Assembly: GCF_027568515.1 (NCBI RefSeq)
Contig: NZ_JANKZF010000009.1
Location: 1-64,000, forward strand
Direction: 5' to 3'
DNA: 64,000 nt
From: Arthrobacter sp. HY1533
GTDB lineage: Bacteria; Actinomycetota; Actinomycetes; Actinomycetales; Micrococcaceae
The position numbers were made by a program, and so were the translations under genes. Under the pieces are notes generated by a model. The model saw nothing but the letters and a program-made list of their open reading frames with translations, had not been told where the DNA came from and did not search any database. Of this stretch, positions 44,336-54,436 are shown piece by piece; position 1 is the first letter of the stretch; each line of letters opens with the position of its first letter.

Positions 44336-45550
44336 GTGACTAACCCAACTTCAGAGACAGCAGCCCCGTCCATCCCCGTGGTGGACCTCAAATCGCTGCC
44401 CAAGGTATCCCTTCATGACCATCTGGACGGCGGTTTGCGTCCCCAAACCATCATTGACCTCGCCGCGGAGGTGGGCCACGAACTGCCCGCCACCGACGCC
44501 GAGGAGCTGCGCGCCTGGTTCCAGGAGTCGGCCAATTCCGGCTCGCTCGAGCGCTACCTGGAAACCTTTGACCACACCATCGCCGTCATGCAGACCCACG
44601 ACGCCCTGGTGCGCGTGGCCCGCGAATTCGTCGAGGACCTGGCTGAAGACGGCGTGGTCTACGGCGAGGTGCGCTGGGCCCCCGAACAGCACTTGACCGC
44701 TGGACTCACGCTCGACGAGGTTGTCGAGGCCGTCCAGGAAGGCCTGGAGGAGGGCATGGACCTCGTGGACGAGGCCGGCGGCTACATTGAGGTGGGCCAG
44801 CTGGTCACCGCGATGCGCCACGCCGACCGCGGCTCCGAAATTGCCCAGCTGGCAGTGCGCCACCGCGACAATGGCGTGGTGGGCTTCGACATCGCCGGCG
44901 CCGAAAACGGCTTCCTGCCCTCGCGCTTCACCGAGGCCTTCACCTACCTGGCCGAGAACAACTTCCCCGCAACGGTCCACGCCGGCGAGGCCGCCGGTCT
45001 CGAGAGCATCCAGGACGCACTGGTCCACGGCCGCGCCCTGCGCCTGGGCCACGGCGTGCGCATCGCCGAGGACATCCACCTGGATGTCCAGGAGGAAGAC
45101 GGGCGCGACGTCGGCACGGTCACCCTGGGCGACCTGGCCCAGTGGGTCCGTGACCGCCAGATTCCGCTGGAGCTGTGCCCCTCCTCCAACCTGCAGACCG
45201 GGGCCATTGCCCAGTTCGGCACCACCATTTCCGAGCACCCGATCGACCTGCTGTACCAGCTGGGCTTCAACGTCACTGTCAACACCGACAACCGCCTCAT
45301 GAGCGGCGTGACGCTGACGGGCGAGTTCGGGCTGCTCGTGGAGACGTTCGGCTACGGCCTGGACACGGTCCTGGAGTTCACGCTCAACGCCGTCCACGCA
45401 TCGTTCCTGCCCATTGAGTCCCGCGAAAAGCTGGCCGACTTCATCATTGAGCACTACGAGGACGTCATGGAGGACATGGAAGAGTTCGAGGACTCCGAGG
45501 AGTTCGAGGCGTTCGACGAATCCGACCTGGACGACACCGACCAGGGCTGA
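44336..45550 (+). CDS. add: Adenosine deaminase
   Basis: Add deaminates adenosine and deoxyadenosine to inosine and deoxyinosine. The 404-residue TIM-barrel enzyme shows zinc ligands in SLHDHLDGGL, the VHAGEAAG motif with a zinc-binding histidine, LGHGVRIAED, and the late motif NTDNRLMSG with its aspartate. The C-terminus carries an acidic tail (EDMEEFEDSEEFEAFDESDL). The GTG at 44336 lies 6 bases after TAGAGT, so leaderless initiation is likely. With cdd and deoA upstream it completes a nucleoside salvage region, although DedA and two small genes stand in between. Confidence 0.95.
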   Translation: MTNPTSETAAPSIPVVDLKSLPKVSLHDHLDGGLRPQTIIDLAAEVGHELPATDAEELRAWFQESANSGSLERYLETFDHTIAVMQTHDALVRVAREFVEDLAEDGVVYGEVRWAPEQHLTAGLTLDEVVEAVQEGLEEGMDLVDEAGGYIEVGQLVTAMRHADRGSEIAQLAVRHRDNGVVGFDIAGAENGFLPSRFTEAFTYLAENNFPATVHAGEAAGLESIQDALVHGRALRLGHGVRIAEDIHLDVQEEDGRDVGTVTLGDLAQWVRDRQIPLELCPSSNLQTGAIAQFGTTISEHPIDLLYQLGFNVTVNTDNRLMSGVTLTGEFGLLVETFGYGLDTVLEFTLNAVHASFLPIESREKLADFIIEHYEDVMEDMEEFEDSEEFEAFDESDLDDTDQG

Positions 45551-45573
45551 TCCGCAGCTTGAATCAGGCAAAC

Positions 45574-46281
45574 ATGAACGGCAACGACGGGCGGGCCACC
45601 TCCACAGAGCTGGAGGTGGCCCGCCTTGTCGGCGTCATAGCCGCCCTGCGCGAACACTGCCTGTGGACGGCGGCGCTGACCCACGATTCCCTCACCACCT
45701 ACCTGCTGGAGGAATCGCACGAGCTCATCGAGGCCATTGAATCGGGCCACGGCGAAGACATCGCCGGGGAACTCGGCGACATCCTGCTGCAGGTGGTGCT
45801 CCACGCCCGACTCGCGGAGGAGGCGGGCAGCTTCAACTTGGCCGATGTGGCGCGCGGGCTCAGCGAGAAAATGATCCGGCGCAGCCCGCACGTGTTCCGT
45901 CCCGACGGGACCCTGCAGGACAGTTTCCCCGCATCCCTGGCCGAAATCGAGGCCACCTGGGAACGGATCAAGGCCGAAGAGCGGGCCGCCGCCAGCGGGA
46001 CTGAGGGGGTTGCCGCGCCGGACAGCCCGTTCGCCGGCATTGCCGCATCGCTGCCCGCCCTGGCCATGGCCCAAAAGTCCGTGGAGCGTGCCCAGCGGGC
46101 CGGACTTGGCATTCCCGAAACCGGCAGGGCCGAAACCGAAGGTGCCGCTGCCGGCCCCATCGATTCGGAAGACGAGCTCGGAAAGGTGCTGTTCGGCGTC
46201 GTGCTGCAGGCAGAAAGGCGCGGCCTGGACGCAGAGCGGGCCCTGCGGGCCGCCGTGCGGGAGTTCCAGGACCGCGCCTGA
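45574..46281 (+). CDS. mazG: MazG-like NTP pyrophosphohydrolase
   Basis: This 235-residue protein has one all-alpha MazG domain. The metal-binding motif can be read as LLEESHELIEAIESG and DIAGELGDILLQVVLHAR, giving the EExxE...ExxD pattern. It hydrolyses NTPs to NMP and pyrophosphate, perhaps cleaning damaged nucleotides. A second, weaker MazG-like half (DELGKVLFGVVLQAE) ends the protein, as in the two-domain family. The ATG at 45574 is preferred over a TTG at 45559. The gene follows add by 23 bases and converges with the PadR gene. Confidence 0.88.
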   Translation: MNGNDGRATSTELEVARLVGVIAALREHCLWTAALTHDSLTTYLLEESHELIEAIESGHGEDIAGELGDILLQVVLHARLAEEAGSFNLADVARGLSEKMIRRSPHVFRPDGTLQDSFPASLAEIEATWERIKAEERAAASGTEGVAAPDSPFAGIAASLPALAMAQKSVERAQRAGLGIPETGRAETEGAAAGPIDSEDELGKVLFGVVLQAERRGLDAERALRAAVREFQDRA

Positions 46282-46297
46282 TTTCGGCTGCTGGGCG

Positions 46298-47044
46298 TCA
46301 GTCCGCCAACAGCTTGTAAATGGTGCGGCGGGCAGTGTCCAGCGCCTCCGTGGCCGTGGTGAGCTGTTCCTCGGTGCCGGCCAGGCCAATCTGCTCAACC
46401 GCACCGGCGAGCTTGCCCATGGCCAGGCGCAGCTCCGTTCCGGCCCCAGCCTCCTGGTTGACGTCGGCCCAGACCTGCGCCATTTCCTGGACATTCTCGG
46501 CCACATAGGCCTTGCCGGCCTCGGTCAGGGCAAATTCAGTGCGCTTGCCATCGCCCGAAGCCTCGATCAGGCCTTCGGACTGGAGGGCGGCCAGCGCCGG
46601 GTAAATCGAGCCGGGACTCGGGCGCCAGGCGCCGTCCGTGTGTGCCGCGATGGCACCGATCATGCCGTAGCCGTTGTAGCTGTGCTGGCTCAGCAGCGAG
46701 AGGATGGCGCTGCGGACATTGCCCTTGCGCACCCGCCCGCCGCGGCCAAATCCGGCCCGGAAGCCGGGCCCGCGTGGCCCGCCTGGGCCCGGGCCAAAGC
46801 CGCCGGGGCCGCCGAATCCCGGACCGCCGGGGCCGCCGAAGCCGGGGCCAAAGCCGCCGCGCCCGAACCCCGGCCCGCCGGGGCCAAAGCCCCTGCGGCC
46901 GCGGCCTTCATCCGGTGTCCAATCCTTGCTGGGGCCCTCAAAGTCGCCGTTGCCGGTGGGGGAGTGGCCCTCGTGGTGGCGGCGCAGCCCGTGCGGGCGG
47001 CGGCCGGATTTGCGTGGTTCCTGGGGAAAAGTGAAGTTGTTCAT
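46298..47044 (-). CDS. PadR family regulator with glycine-rich N-terminus
   Basis: This 248-residue regulator has a long N-terminal part before the PadR winged helix. Residues 48-103 are almost only Gly, Pro, Phe and Arg (for example GPGFGGPGGPGFGGPGGFGP), ending in basic GRGGRVRKG. The winged helix follows (about 108-180: SAILSLLSQHSYNGYGMI; PSPGSIYPALAALQSEGLIE), then a C-terminal dimer helix region. The promoter region carries an AT-rich palindrome CGATATATCG overlapping the -10, so it probably represses itself. No obvious target gene is adjacent. It converges with the MazG gene. Confidence 0.88.
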   Translation of the reverse strand: MNNFTFPQEPRKSGRRPHGLRRHHEGHSPTGNGDFEGPSKDWTPDEGRGRRGFGPGGPGFGRGGFGPGFGGPGGPGFGGPGGFGPGPGGPRGPGFRAGFGRGGRVRKGNVRSAILSLLSQHSYNGYGMIGAIAAHTDGAWRPSPGSIYPALAALQSEGLIEASGDGKRTEFALTEAGKAYVAENVQEMAQVWADVNQEAGAGTELRLAMGKLAGAVEQIGLAGTEEQLTTATEALDTARRTIYKLLAD

Positions 47045-47194
47045 GGTTTTCTTGCCTGTTCGTAAAAGAAGTTGTTGGTGTTGGGGTCCGGGGCGGGAAT
47101 CGAAGAATGATTGGCGCTGCCGGGCCGGATGCGGGGAGCACTGGAGGCTGCCGCTGCTGGATTCACAGACGCGATCGGAACATCGCGATAGTTA

Positions 47195-47223
47195 ACGATA
47201 TATCGCTATATTCGTCTTGACAA
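47195..47223 (-). promoter_or_regulatory. padR promoter and palindromic operator
   Basis: On the minus strand, -35 TTGTCA (47218-47223) and -10 TATCGT (47195-47200) are spaced by 17 bases. The palindrome CGATATATCG (47196-47205) overlaps the -10 box. PadR sites are AT-rich inverted repeats of this kind, so self-repression is likely. Confidence 0.6.
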
Positions 47224-47314
47224 GGGGTGGCCCGGAAATTTCTGCACGGGACCCGTGTTGCGGCCCGGATTGCGGCCCAGGGCGTAGCAATGAGTGCCCC
47301 GTCACCCCGTCGGC

Positions 47315-47320
47315 TACGAT
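47315..47320 (+). promoter_or_regulatory. Probable eno -10 box
   Basis: TACGAT lies about 57 bases before the eno GTG; the message would start near 47327. A good -35 is not visible. TTAGGAGC provides a clear ribosome site 7 bases before the GTG. Confidence 0.45.
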
Positions 47321-47367
47321 TGAGGCGACAGCGTGGTCGACATTTACTACACAAAGCTGACTATTAG

Positions 47368-48657
<1,290 letters not shown>

Positions 48658-48667
48658 ATAGCGCTCC

Positions 48668-48727
48668 AAGCCGCGGAGGCTGGCTAAGGTGGAACACACA
48701 CCCGGCCGGCTTCCGCGGCTTCTTGCT
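48668..48727 (+). terminator. eno rho-independent terminator
   Basis: AAGCCGCGGA (48668-48677) pairs perfectly with TCCGCGGCTT (48712-48721), the stem continues inward with GGCTGGC/GGCCGGC, and CTTGCTTTT follows. It directly follows the eno stop. Confidence 0.8.
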
Positions 48728-48730
48728 TTT

Positions 48731-48886
48731 AAGCACCGGGCGCACAGCTGCCTCAAGGATTCGCCAAACTGTCAGGGAGCTGCGATAGCGTTGGCCAAAA
48801 CCCGGCCATCGCTGCGATATGGTTTCCGGGCGTGGAGTTGCACCAGCGCCGGCACGCAGCTGCCGGCAGAAGTTCTTAGGAGAAGC
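48731..48886 (+). other. Leader of the DivIC-like gene
   Basis: No gene is visible. The segment contains the pair GGCCA...TGGCC near 48792-48810 and a ribosome site TTAGGAGAAGC just before the ATG. A promoter is expected here but no clear boxes stand out. Confidence 0.4.
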
Positions 48887-49666
48887 ATGGCCACACGACG
48901 GCCCTCAGTGCCTAAAGCCCAGTTCGCCGCCGGCATCAGCAGCGCCGCGGGAAAGCCCGCCAAGGAATCAGCTGTCCCGGGCACGACGCCGGAACCCGGC
49001 CCGTCCGCCGACCCCACCGTTGGCGGTGGTCAGCCCGGCACCGGGAAAGCCGCGAAGCCGGGCAACGGCAAGGACGGCAAGGCCAAGGAACGCCGCCCGG
49101 CCTCCGCGCCGCTTGGCCGCAGCCACGAGGACGGCGTCATCCATGCCGCGGGCAACAGCCCCGTTCCGGCACGCTCATTCTCCGGCCGGCTGCTGGTGCT
49201 GGGCCTGGCCATGGGTGCCGTTACATTGCTCCTGGCCCCCAACGTCCACACCTTCCTGGAACAACGCGCAGAAATTTCGGCCCTCCGCGAGGACATTGCC
49301 GCCAAGGAGATCCAGCAGGGCGCCTACAAGTCCGAGCTGGCCCGTTGGGACGACCCCGCGTACATCAAGCAACAGGCACGCGACCGGGTGAGCATGCTCA
49401 TGCCGGGCGAAACAGGCTACTGGGTCTACGGTGCCAACGGCGTTGAAGGCATCCCGGAAACCGGTAATTCCGTGGAGGCGGCAAAGGCAGCGGCCGCCAG
49501 CGCCGCGACCGCCAAAAACGCGAGTTCCATCACCGTGGAGCCCTGGGTTGAAAGCCTGTGGGACGCGGTGCAGAAGTCGGCACAGGTGCAGGCCAAACCG
49601 CCGGCGCCCACAGCTCCGGCATCAGCGCCGGCCTCCCCGGCACCCGCCACCGAGCCCGCACCCTGA
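48887..49666 (+). CDS. FtsB/DivIC-like septum formation initiator
   Basis: This 259-residue protein has a charged, glycine- and alanine-rich cytosolic N-terminus, one membrane helix (about residues 100-118), a coiled coil (122-153: EQRAEISALREDIAAKEIQQ) and the DivIC motif AYIKQQARDRVSMLMPGETG that closely follows it. A long Ala/Pro-rich C-terminus is low complexity. In actinobacteria this gene sits right after eno, where the septum protein (DivIC/FtsB family) is expected; it helps FtsL and FtsQ assemble the divisome. TAGGAGAAG precedes the ATG at 48887. Confidence 0.88.
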   Translation: MATRRPSVPKAQFAAGISSAAGKPAKESAVPGTTPEPGPSADPTVGGGQPGTGKAAKPGNGKDGKAKERRPASAPLGRSHEDGVIHAAGNSPVPARSFSGRLLVLGLAMGAVTLLLAPNVHTFLEQRAEISALREDIAAKEIQQGAYKSELARWDDPAYIKQQARDRVSMLMPGETGYWVYGANGVEGIPETGNSVEAAKAAAASAATAKNASSITVEPWVESLWDAVQKSAQVQAKPPAPTAPASAPASPAPATEPAP

Positions 49667-49755
49667 CAGTTCACCCCTCCCCGGCACGCTAAAATGGCTG
49701 GTTGAACCGGCCCCATCGCCGGTGCATGACAGACAGATCCAAGAAAGGCCATCCC

Positions 49756-50403
49756 GTGCCCGCAACCGAAAGCTCCGCCCCCGGCGGGCCCGTGAGCAGC
49801 CAGTCCACCGCCGCGAACCGCACCCCCACGCAGCACGACCTGGACACGCTCAGCCGCCAGCTCAACCGGCCGGTCCGCGACGTCGTGGAAATTCCTGCCC
49901 GCTGCGTCTGCGGAAACCCGCTCGTCGCCGCCACGGCCCCGCGCCTGAGCAACGGGATCCCGTTCCCCACCACCTACTACCTGACGCACCCCGTGCTGAC
50001 GGCCGCCGCCTCCCGCCTCGAGGCAGCCGGGCTCATGAACGAGATGACCGACCGCCTCGGCACCGACACCGAGCTGGCCGCCCAGTACCAGAAGGCCCAC
50101 GAAAGCTACATTGCCGCGCGGGAAGCCATTGGCGAGCGTGCGGGCACAGGCCCCGTCCCGGAGATCTCCGGCATCTCCGCCGGCGGCATGCCCACCCGCG
50201 TCAAGTGCCTCCACGTGCTGATCGGGCACTCGCTGGCGGCCGGACCCGGCGTCAACCCCCTGGGCGACGAGGCACTTGCCGCCGTCTCGCCGTGGTGGAC
50301 CGCCGAGACCTGCACCTGTGAGGGCGCCTGGGATGATTCGGCCCCCGTCCCCAACAAGGACCTCAGCCGCCACGTCAAGCACCTGAACCAGCAGGGGAGC
50401 TGA
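49756..50403 (+). CDS. DUF501 domain protein
   Basis: This 215-residue cytosolic protein of the DUF501 family has the conserved region VVEIPARCVCGNPLVAATAP and FPTTYYLTHPVLTAAAS. A late GGMPTRVKCLHVLIGHSLAA contains further conserved Cys and His residues. The function is unknown, but the gene is kept between the DivIC-like gene and ppx in actinobacteria. I use the GTG at 49756, with AAGAAAGG 7 bases upstream. A -10 box TAAAAT at 49690-49695 puts the transcript start near 49702. Confidence 0.85.
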   Translation: MPATESSAPGGPVSSQSTAANRTPTQHDLDTLSRQLNRPVRDVVEIPARCVCGNPLVAATAPRLSNGIPFPTTYYLTHPVLTAAASRLEAAGLMNEMTDRLGTDTELAAQYQKAHESYIAAREAIGERAGTGPVPEISGISAGGMPTRVKCLHVLIGHSLAAGPGVNPLGDEALAAVSPWWTAETCTCEGAWDDSAPVPNKDLSRHVKHLNQQGS

Positions 50404-50407
50404 ACCC

Positions 50408-51364
50408 ATGCGCGTGGCAGCCATTGACTGCGGAACCAACTCCATCCGCCTGCTCATCGCAGACGTTGTCCCCGTCGGGGACAACGGTGCGCAGCAGCTC
50501 ACCGACGTGCACCGCGAAATGCGCGTGGTCCGGCTCGGTCAGGGCGTGGATGTCACAGGAATGCTGGCCGAGGAGGCGCTTGTGCGCACCTTCGCCGCAG
50601 TCGACGACTACGCCGCGCTGATCCGCGAATCCGGGGCAGAGCGCATCCGCTTTGTGGCCACCAGTGCCACCCGGGATGCCGGCAACCGCGACGTGTTTGC
50701 CGCCGGCATCAAGTCGCGCCTGGGCATCGAGCCCGAGGTAGTCAGCGGGAACGAGGAAGCCGCGCTTTCCTACGCGGGCGCCGCCAGCGTGTTGCCGCCC
50801 GCCGAGGGCCGCAACGTCCTTGTGGTGGACCTGGGCGGCGGAAGCACCGAATTTGTCATGGGCAGCTCCGCCGGCGTCACGGGCGGGCTCAGCACCGACA
50901 TGGGCTGCGTCCGCTTCACCGAGCGCTACCTGCGATCCGACCCGCCCACGGCGGCTGAAATCGCCGCGGCCGAGGCCGCCATTGTCGAAAAGTTGGACGA
51001 GGTCCAGGCGGTGCTGCCGCTGGACACAGTGGACAACGTGGTGGGCGTTGCCGGCACGGTCACCACCATCACGGCCCACGCCCTCGGTTTGGCGAGCTAC
51101 CAGCGAGAGTCGATTCATGCCGCCGTCGTGCCGCTTGAAAAGATGGACGCCGCGGCAAGCGAACTGCTGGCCATGAGCCGTGACGAACGGGCCGCGCTGG
51201 GCTTCATGCACCCCGGCCGGGTGGATGTGATTGGCGCCGGTGCACTCATCTGGCGCACCGTGCTGCGGCGCCTTGCGGCCCTCACGGACGGCCGGCTCGA
51301 ATCGGCAACCACCAGCGAACACGATATTCTTGACGGAATTGCCCTGGGCGCAGCGCATCGCTGA
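50408..51364 (+). CDS. ppx: Exopolyphosphatase/pppGpp phosphohydrolase
   Basis: Members hydrolyse polyphosphate or convert pppGpp to ppGpp. The 318-residue protein of the Ppx/GppA family shows the actin-like ATPase fold with the phosphate loops AIDCGTNSIRLLIAD at the start and VVDLGGGSTEFVMG near residue 140. The segment GVAGTVTTITAHALG also fits. It lacks the extra C-terminal HD domain of the long form, as is common in actinobacteria. The ATG lies 4 bases after the DUF501 stop (GAACC), so they are co-transcribed. Confidence 0.92.
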   Translation: MRVAAIDCGTNSIRLLIADVVPVGDNGAQQLTDVHREMRVVRLGQGVDVTGMLAEEALVRTFAAVDDYAALIRESGAERIRFVATSATRDAGNRDVFAAGIKSRLGIEPEVVSGNEEAALSYAGAASVLPPAEGRNVLVVDLGGGSTEFVMGSSAGVTGGLSTDMGCVRFTERYLRSDPPTAAEIAAAEAAIVEKLDEVQAVLPLDTVDNVVGVAGTVTTITAHALGLASYQRESIHAAVVPLEKMDAAASELLAMSRDERAALGFMHPGRVDVIGAGALIWRTVLRRLAALTDGRLESATTSEHDILDGIALGAAHR

Positions 51365-51395
51365 GTTCCAGACACCCCACCGGAAGAGAGCCTTG

Positions 51396-52871
51396 ATGTT
51401 GCTGGTCCCACGGTTGCAGTCGATCGGCGCCGCGTTGCTGGCACTTGCCCTGGCAGGCTCGCTTGCCGTGGTGGCTGCCCCCGCGGCGCACGCCGACGAC
51501 ATCCGCGGCCGCGAGTACTGGCTGGACCAAAGCGGCATCAAAAAAGCCTGGGCACAATCGCAGGGTGAAGGCGTCAAAGTTGCCATCATCGACAGCGGCA
51601 TCGACAAGTCCCACAAGGACCTCAAGGGCGCCATTGCCGGCGGCACCGACATGTCCGGGGCAGGCAATTCCGACGGCAGCAAGGGGATTGGTGCCGAACC
51701 CGAGCACGGCACCCTCGTGGCCACCATGCTGGCAGGCCGCGGCCACAGCAACAGCACCGCCTCGCCCAGCAAGGGCGCCACGAGCACGGCCAAGCCGGCT
51801 CCCGGCGCCGGCCCGGACGGCGTCATCGGCGTGGCCCCCAAGGCGGAACTGTTGAGCGTTTCCGTGTGGCTGGGCAGTGAGAACCCGGCCGGCAAGAACG
51901 TTGACGATCAGATTCCCGCCGCCGTGAAATGGGCCGTGGACCATGGCGCCGAGGTCATCAACATGTCCCTGGGCAGCACCTCCACGTCCTGGCCGCAGAG
52001 CTGGGACGATGCCTTCGCCTACGCGGAAGCCAAGGACGTGGTCATTGTGGCCGCCGCCGGCAACCGCAAGTCCGGCAGCGAACAGGTCGGTGCGCCGGCC
52101 ACCATCCCCGGTGTCCTGGCGGTTGGCGGACTGGACAAGGACGGCGCTGCCAGCGTGGATTCCTCCTCGCAGGGCATCAGCATTGGCGTCAGTGCGCCGG
52201 CCGAGGACCTGGCCGGCGGCCTGCCGGGCGGGGGATACGCCCAGTGGAACGGCACCAGCGGCGCCACGCCCATCGTGGCCGGAGTCGCTGCCCTGATCCG
52301 CTCCAAGTACCCGGACATGAGTGCGGCCCAGGTCATCAACCGGATCATCAGCACGGCGAAGCCCAAGGGCGAGGGGACGCCCAACGCCATCTACGGATAT
52401 GGAATTCTCGACGCCGAGGCCGCCCTGACGGCCGACGTGCCGGAGGTCAAGGCCAACCCGCTGGGCAGCATCGCCGACTGGATCCACGTCCACCGCCGCG
52501 GCGTCGTCACGCCTCCGGCCGTCAATGGCACCCCACCCACCACCGTCCCGCAGCCGAGGCCGACCTTGGTCGATGCCGCGGCGCCCGTGCCCATTGCCAT
52601 GGCGCAGGCCAGCGGGCCGCTCCCGCCGGCGCTGGTGCTGGGCTCGCTGGGCCTGCTGGTGCTCGTGGCGGCAGGCGGCACTGCCCACCTGGTCGTTGCG
52701 CGGCGACGGCTGGCGGGTGCCGCAGTCGACCCCGAGACGGGTCCCATGCCGGTCAGCCCGGACGCCAAGGCCGTGCCGGCCAGCCCGGGGGCAGACAATG
52801 CTGAATCCGGTGACTCCGCGGCGAAGGAGCCCGGGACGCCCGGCCACCGGAAAACGGGCCACAAACACTAG
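51396..52871 (+). CDS. Membrane-anchored S8 subtilisin-like protease (mycosin-like)
   Basis: A 491-residue secreted serine protease anchored by a C-terminal helix. Signal peptide (1-33, ending AHA-DD) is followed by the S8 catalytic triad: Asp66 (VAIIDSGID), His104 (HGTLVAT) and Ser288 (NGTSGATPIVAG). The catalytic-domain loop AAAGNRKSG holds the oxyanion Asn. A proline-rich linker (residues 375-410) leads to a membrane helix (409-434) and a short basic, acidic-tailed cytosolic end. This is the architecture of type VII secretion mycosins, although no ESX genes are in the window. GGAAGAGAGCC precedes the ATG at 51396. Confidence 0.9.
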   Translation: MLLVPRLQSIGAALLALALAGSLAVVAAPAAHADDIRGREYWLDQSGIKKAWAQSQGEGVKVAIIDSGIDKSHKDLKGAIAGGTDMSGAGNSDGSKGIGAEPEHGTLVATMLAGRGHSNSTASPSKGATSTAKPAPGAGPDGVIGVAPKAELLSVSVWLGSENPAGKNVDDQIPAAVKWAVDHGAEVINMSLGSTSTSWPQSWDDAFAYAEAKDVVIVAAAGNRKSGSEQVGAPATIPGVLAVGGLDKDGAASVDSSSQGISIGVSAPAEDLAGGLPGGGYAQWNGTSGATPIVAGVAALIRSKYPDMSAAQVINRIISTAKPKGEGTPNAIYGYGILDAEAALTADVPEVKANPLGSIADWIHVHRRGVVTPPAVNGTPPTTVPQPRPTLVDAAAPVPIAMAQASGPLPPALVLGSLGLLVLVAAGGTAHLVVARRRLAGAAVDPETGPMPVSPDAKAVPASPGADNAESGDSAAKEPGTPGHRKTGHKH

Positions 52872-52875
52872 TGGC

Positions 52876-52910
52876 GCGCCTGCCCCGCCGCCTGCCGGGC
52901 GGGGCGGCGC
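52876..52910 (+). terminator. Terminator of the S8 protease gene
   Basis: GCGCCTGCCCCGCC pairs with GGGCGGGGCGGCGC around a 7-base loop with one bulge. It lies 5 bases after the stop. No T-run follows, but the stem is very stable. Confidence 0.65.
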
Positions 52911-52975
52911 AAGACCGTTACGCCGTCGAGTAACAGGCTAGTGAATGTTTTCACAAAGAGCGGTATTATGGAGCC

Positions 52976-54418
52976 ATGGCAATCACTCCCACCTTTTCAG
53001 CACGACCGCGCGTCCTCGTAGTTGGCGGCGGCTACGTCGGCTTCTACACGGCGCTTAAACTGCAGAAGAAGATCGCGAAGTCCGGTGGCATCGTCACCCT
53101 CGTTGATCCCCTGCCCTACATGACGTACCAGCCGTTCCTGCCCGAGGTGGCCGGCGGCAACATCGAAGCCCGCCACGCAGTGGTCTCGCACCGCATGCAC
53201 CTGAAGGACACCGAGCTCATCCAGGGTTCCGTGACCAACATCGACCACGAAAACCGCACGGCAGTCATTGCCCCGGTTGACGGTGGCGCCCCGATCGAGC
53301 TGGCGTACCACGACGTGGTCATCGCAGCCGGTGCCGTAACCCGCACCTTCCCCATCAAGGGCCTGGCCGAAGCCGGCATCGGCCTGAAGACCATTGAAGA
53401 GGCCGTTGCCCTGCGCAACCAGGTTCTCTCCCTCATCGAGCTGGCCTCCACGGAGACCGATCCCGAGCTGCGCAAGCGCCACCTGACGTTCGTTGTGGTT
53501 GGTGGCGGCTTCGCCGGCATCGAGACCATCGCCGAGCTCGAGGACATGGCCCGCGCCGCCGTCAAGCTCAACAACCGCGTGGAGCAGTCCGAACTGCGCT
53601 TCGTCCTGGTTGAGGCCATGGGCCGCATCATGCCCGAGGTCACCGAGAAGCAGGCACTGTGGGTTGTGGAGCACCTGCGCAGCCGCGGCGTCGAAGTTCT
53701 TTTGAACACGTCGCTGGACAACGCCGAGAACAACAACCTCAAGCTCATCAACCTGCCGGACAAGTCCGTTGCGCAGGAATTTGATGCTGACACCCTCATC
53801 TGGACGGCCGGCGTCATGGCCAACCCGATGGTCCGCTCCACCGACTTCCCGCTCGAGCCCCGCGGCCGCGTCTCGGTCAACGTCAACCTGCAGATCAACG
53901 GCGAATTCGGTGTCATCCCGAACGCCTGGGCTGCCGGCGACGTCGCAGCTGTTCCGGATGTCACCGGCGGCCTGCCGGACGGCACCTGCGTCCCTAACGC
54001 CCAGCACGCCCTGCGCCAGGCCAAGCGCCTTGCAAAGAACCTGTGGGCCAGCCGCTTCAACAAGCCGCTGACCGGCTACAAGCACAAGAACCTGGGTGCC
54101 GTTGCCGGCTTCGGCGAGTGGAAGGGCGTTGCCAAGGTCATGGGCGTCCAGCTCAAGGGCCCCCTGGCCTGGCTGATGCACCGCGGCTACCACGGCCTGG
54201 CCATGCCCACCGTGGAGCGCAAGTTCCGCGTGCTCATGGACTGGTTCGTGGCCTTCTTCGCCGGCCGCGACCTGGCCCAGCTGGAATTCCTTGACAACCC
54301 GCGCCGCGCGTTCGTCACGGCAGCCACCCCGGCCCCGAAGCCTGCTGCCAAGCCGGCTGAGGCGCCTGCCGCCGAAGCCCCCAAGGCTGAAGCCAAGGAA
54401 GAAGCCAACGCCAAGTAG
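52976..54418 (+). CDS. ndh: Type II NADH dehydrogenase (NDH-2)
   Basis: NDH-2 feeds electrons from NADH to quinone without proton pumping. The 480-residue protein has two nucleotide-binding folds: VLVVGGGYVGFYTALKLQ for FAD at the start and VVVGGGFAGIETIAELE for NADH around residue 175. Family segments TYQPFLPEVAGGNIEARHAV and VIPNAWAAGDVAAVPD are present. The membrane-anchoring C-terminal region is followed by an Ala/Pro/Lys-rich tail. ATG at 52976 lies 6 bases after TATTAT (52964-52969), so the message should be leaderless. A terminator follows. Confidence 0.93.
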   Translation: MAITPTFSARPRVLVVGGGYVGFYTALKLQKKIAKSGGIVTLVDPLPYMTYQPFLPEVAGGNIEARHAVVSHRMHLKDTELIQGSVTNIDHENRTAVIAPVDGGAPIELAYHDVVIAAGAVTRTFPIKGLAEAGIGLKTIEEAVALRNQVLSLIELASTETDPELRKRHLTFVVVGGGFAGIETIAELEDMARAAVKLNNRVEQSELRFVLVEAMGRIMPEVTEKQALWVVEHLRSRGVEVLLNTSLDNAENNNLKLINLPDKSVAQEFDADTLIWTAGVMANPMVRSTDFPLEPRGRVSVNVNLQINGEFGVIPNAWAAGDVAAVPDVTGGLPDGTCVPNAQHALRQAKRLAKNLWASRFNKPLTGYKHKNLGAVAGFGEWKGVAKVMGVQLKGPLAWLMHRGYHGLAMPTVERKFRVLMDWFVAFFAGRDLAQLEFLDNPRRAFVTAATPAPKPAAKPAEAPAAEAPKAEAKEEANAK

Positions 54419-54436
54419 CGCCACTTCACCACGCAC

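Noticed and set aside
46010-47065. Plus-strand proline/arginine-rich frame over mazG and padR
   Set aside because: It overlaps two recognisable genes, and its composition mirrors the Gly-rich padR segment read in reverse.
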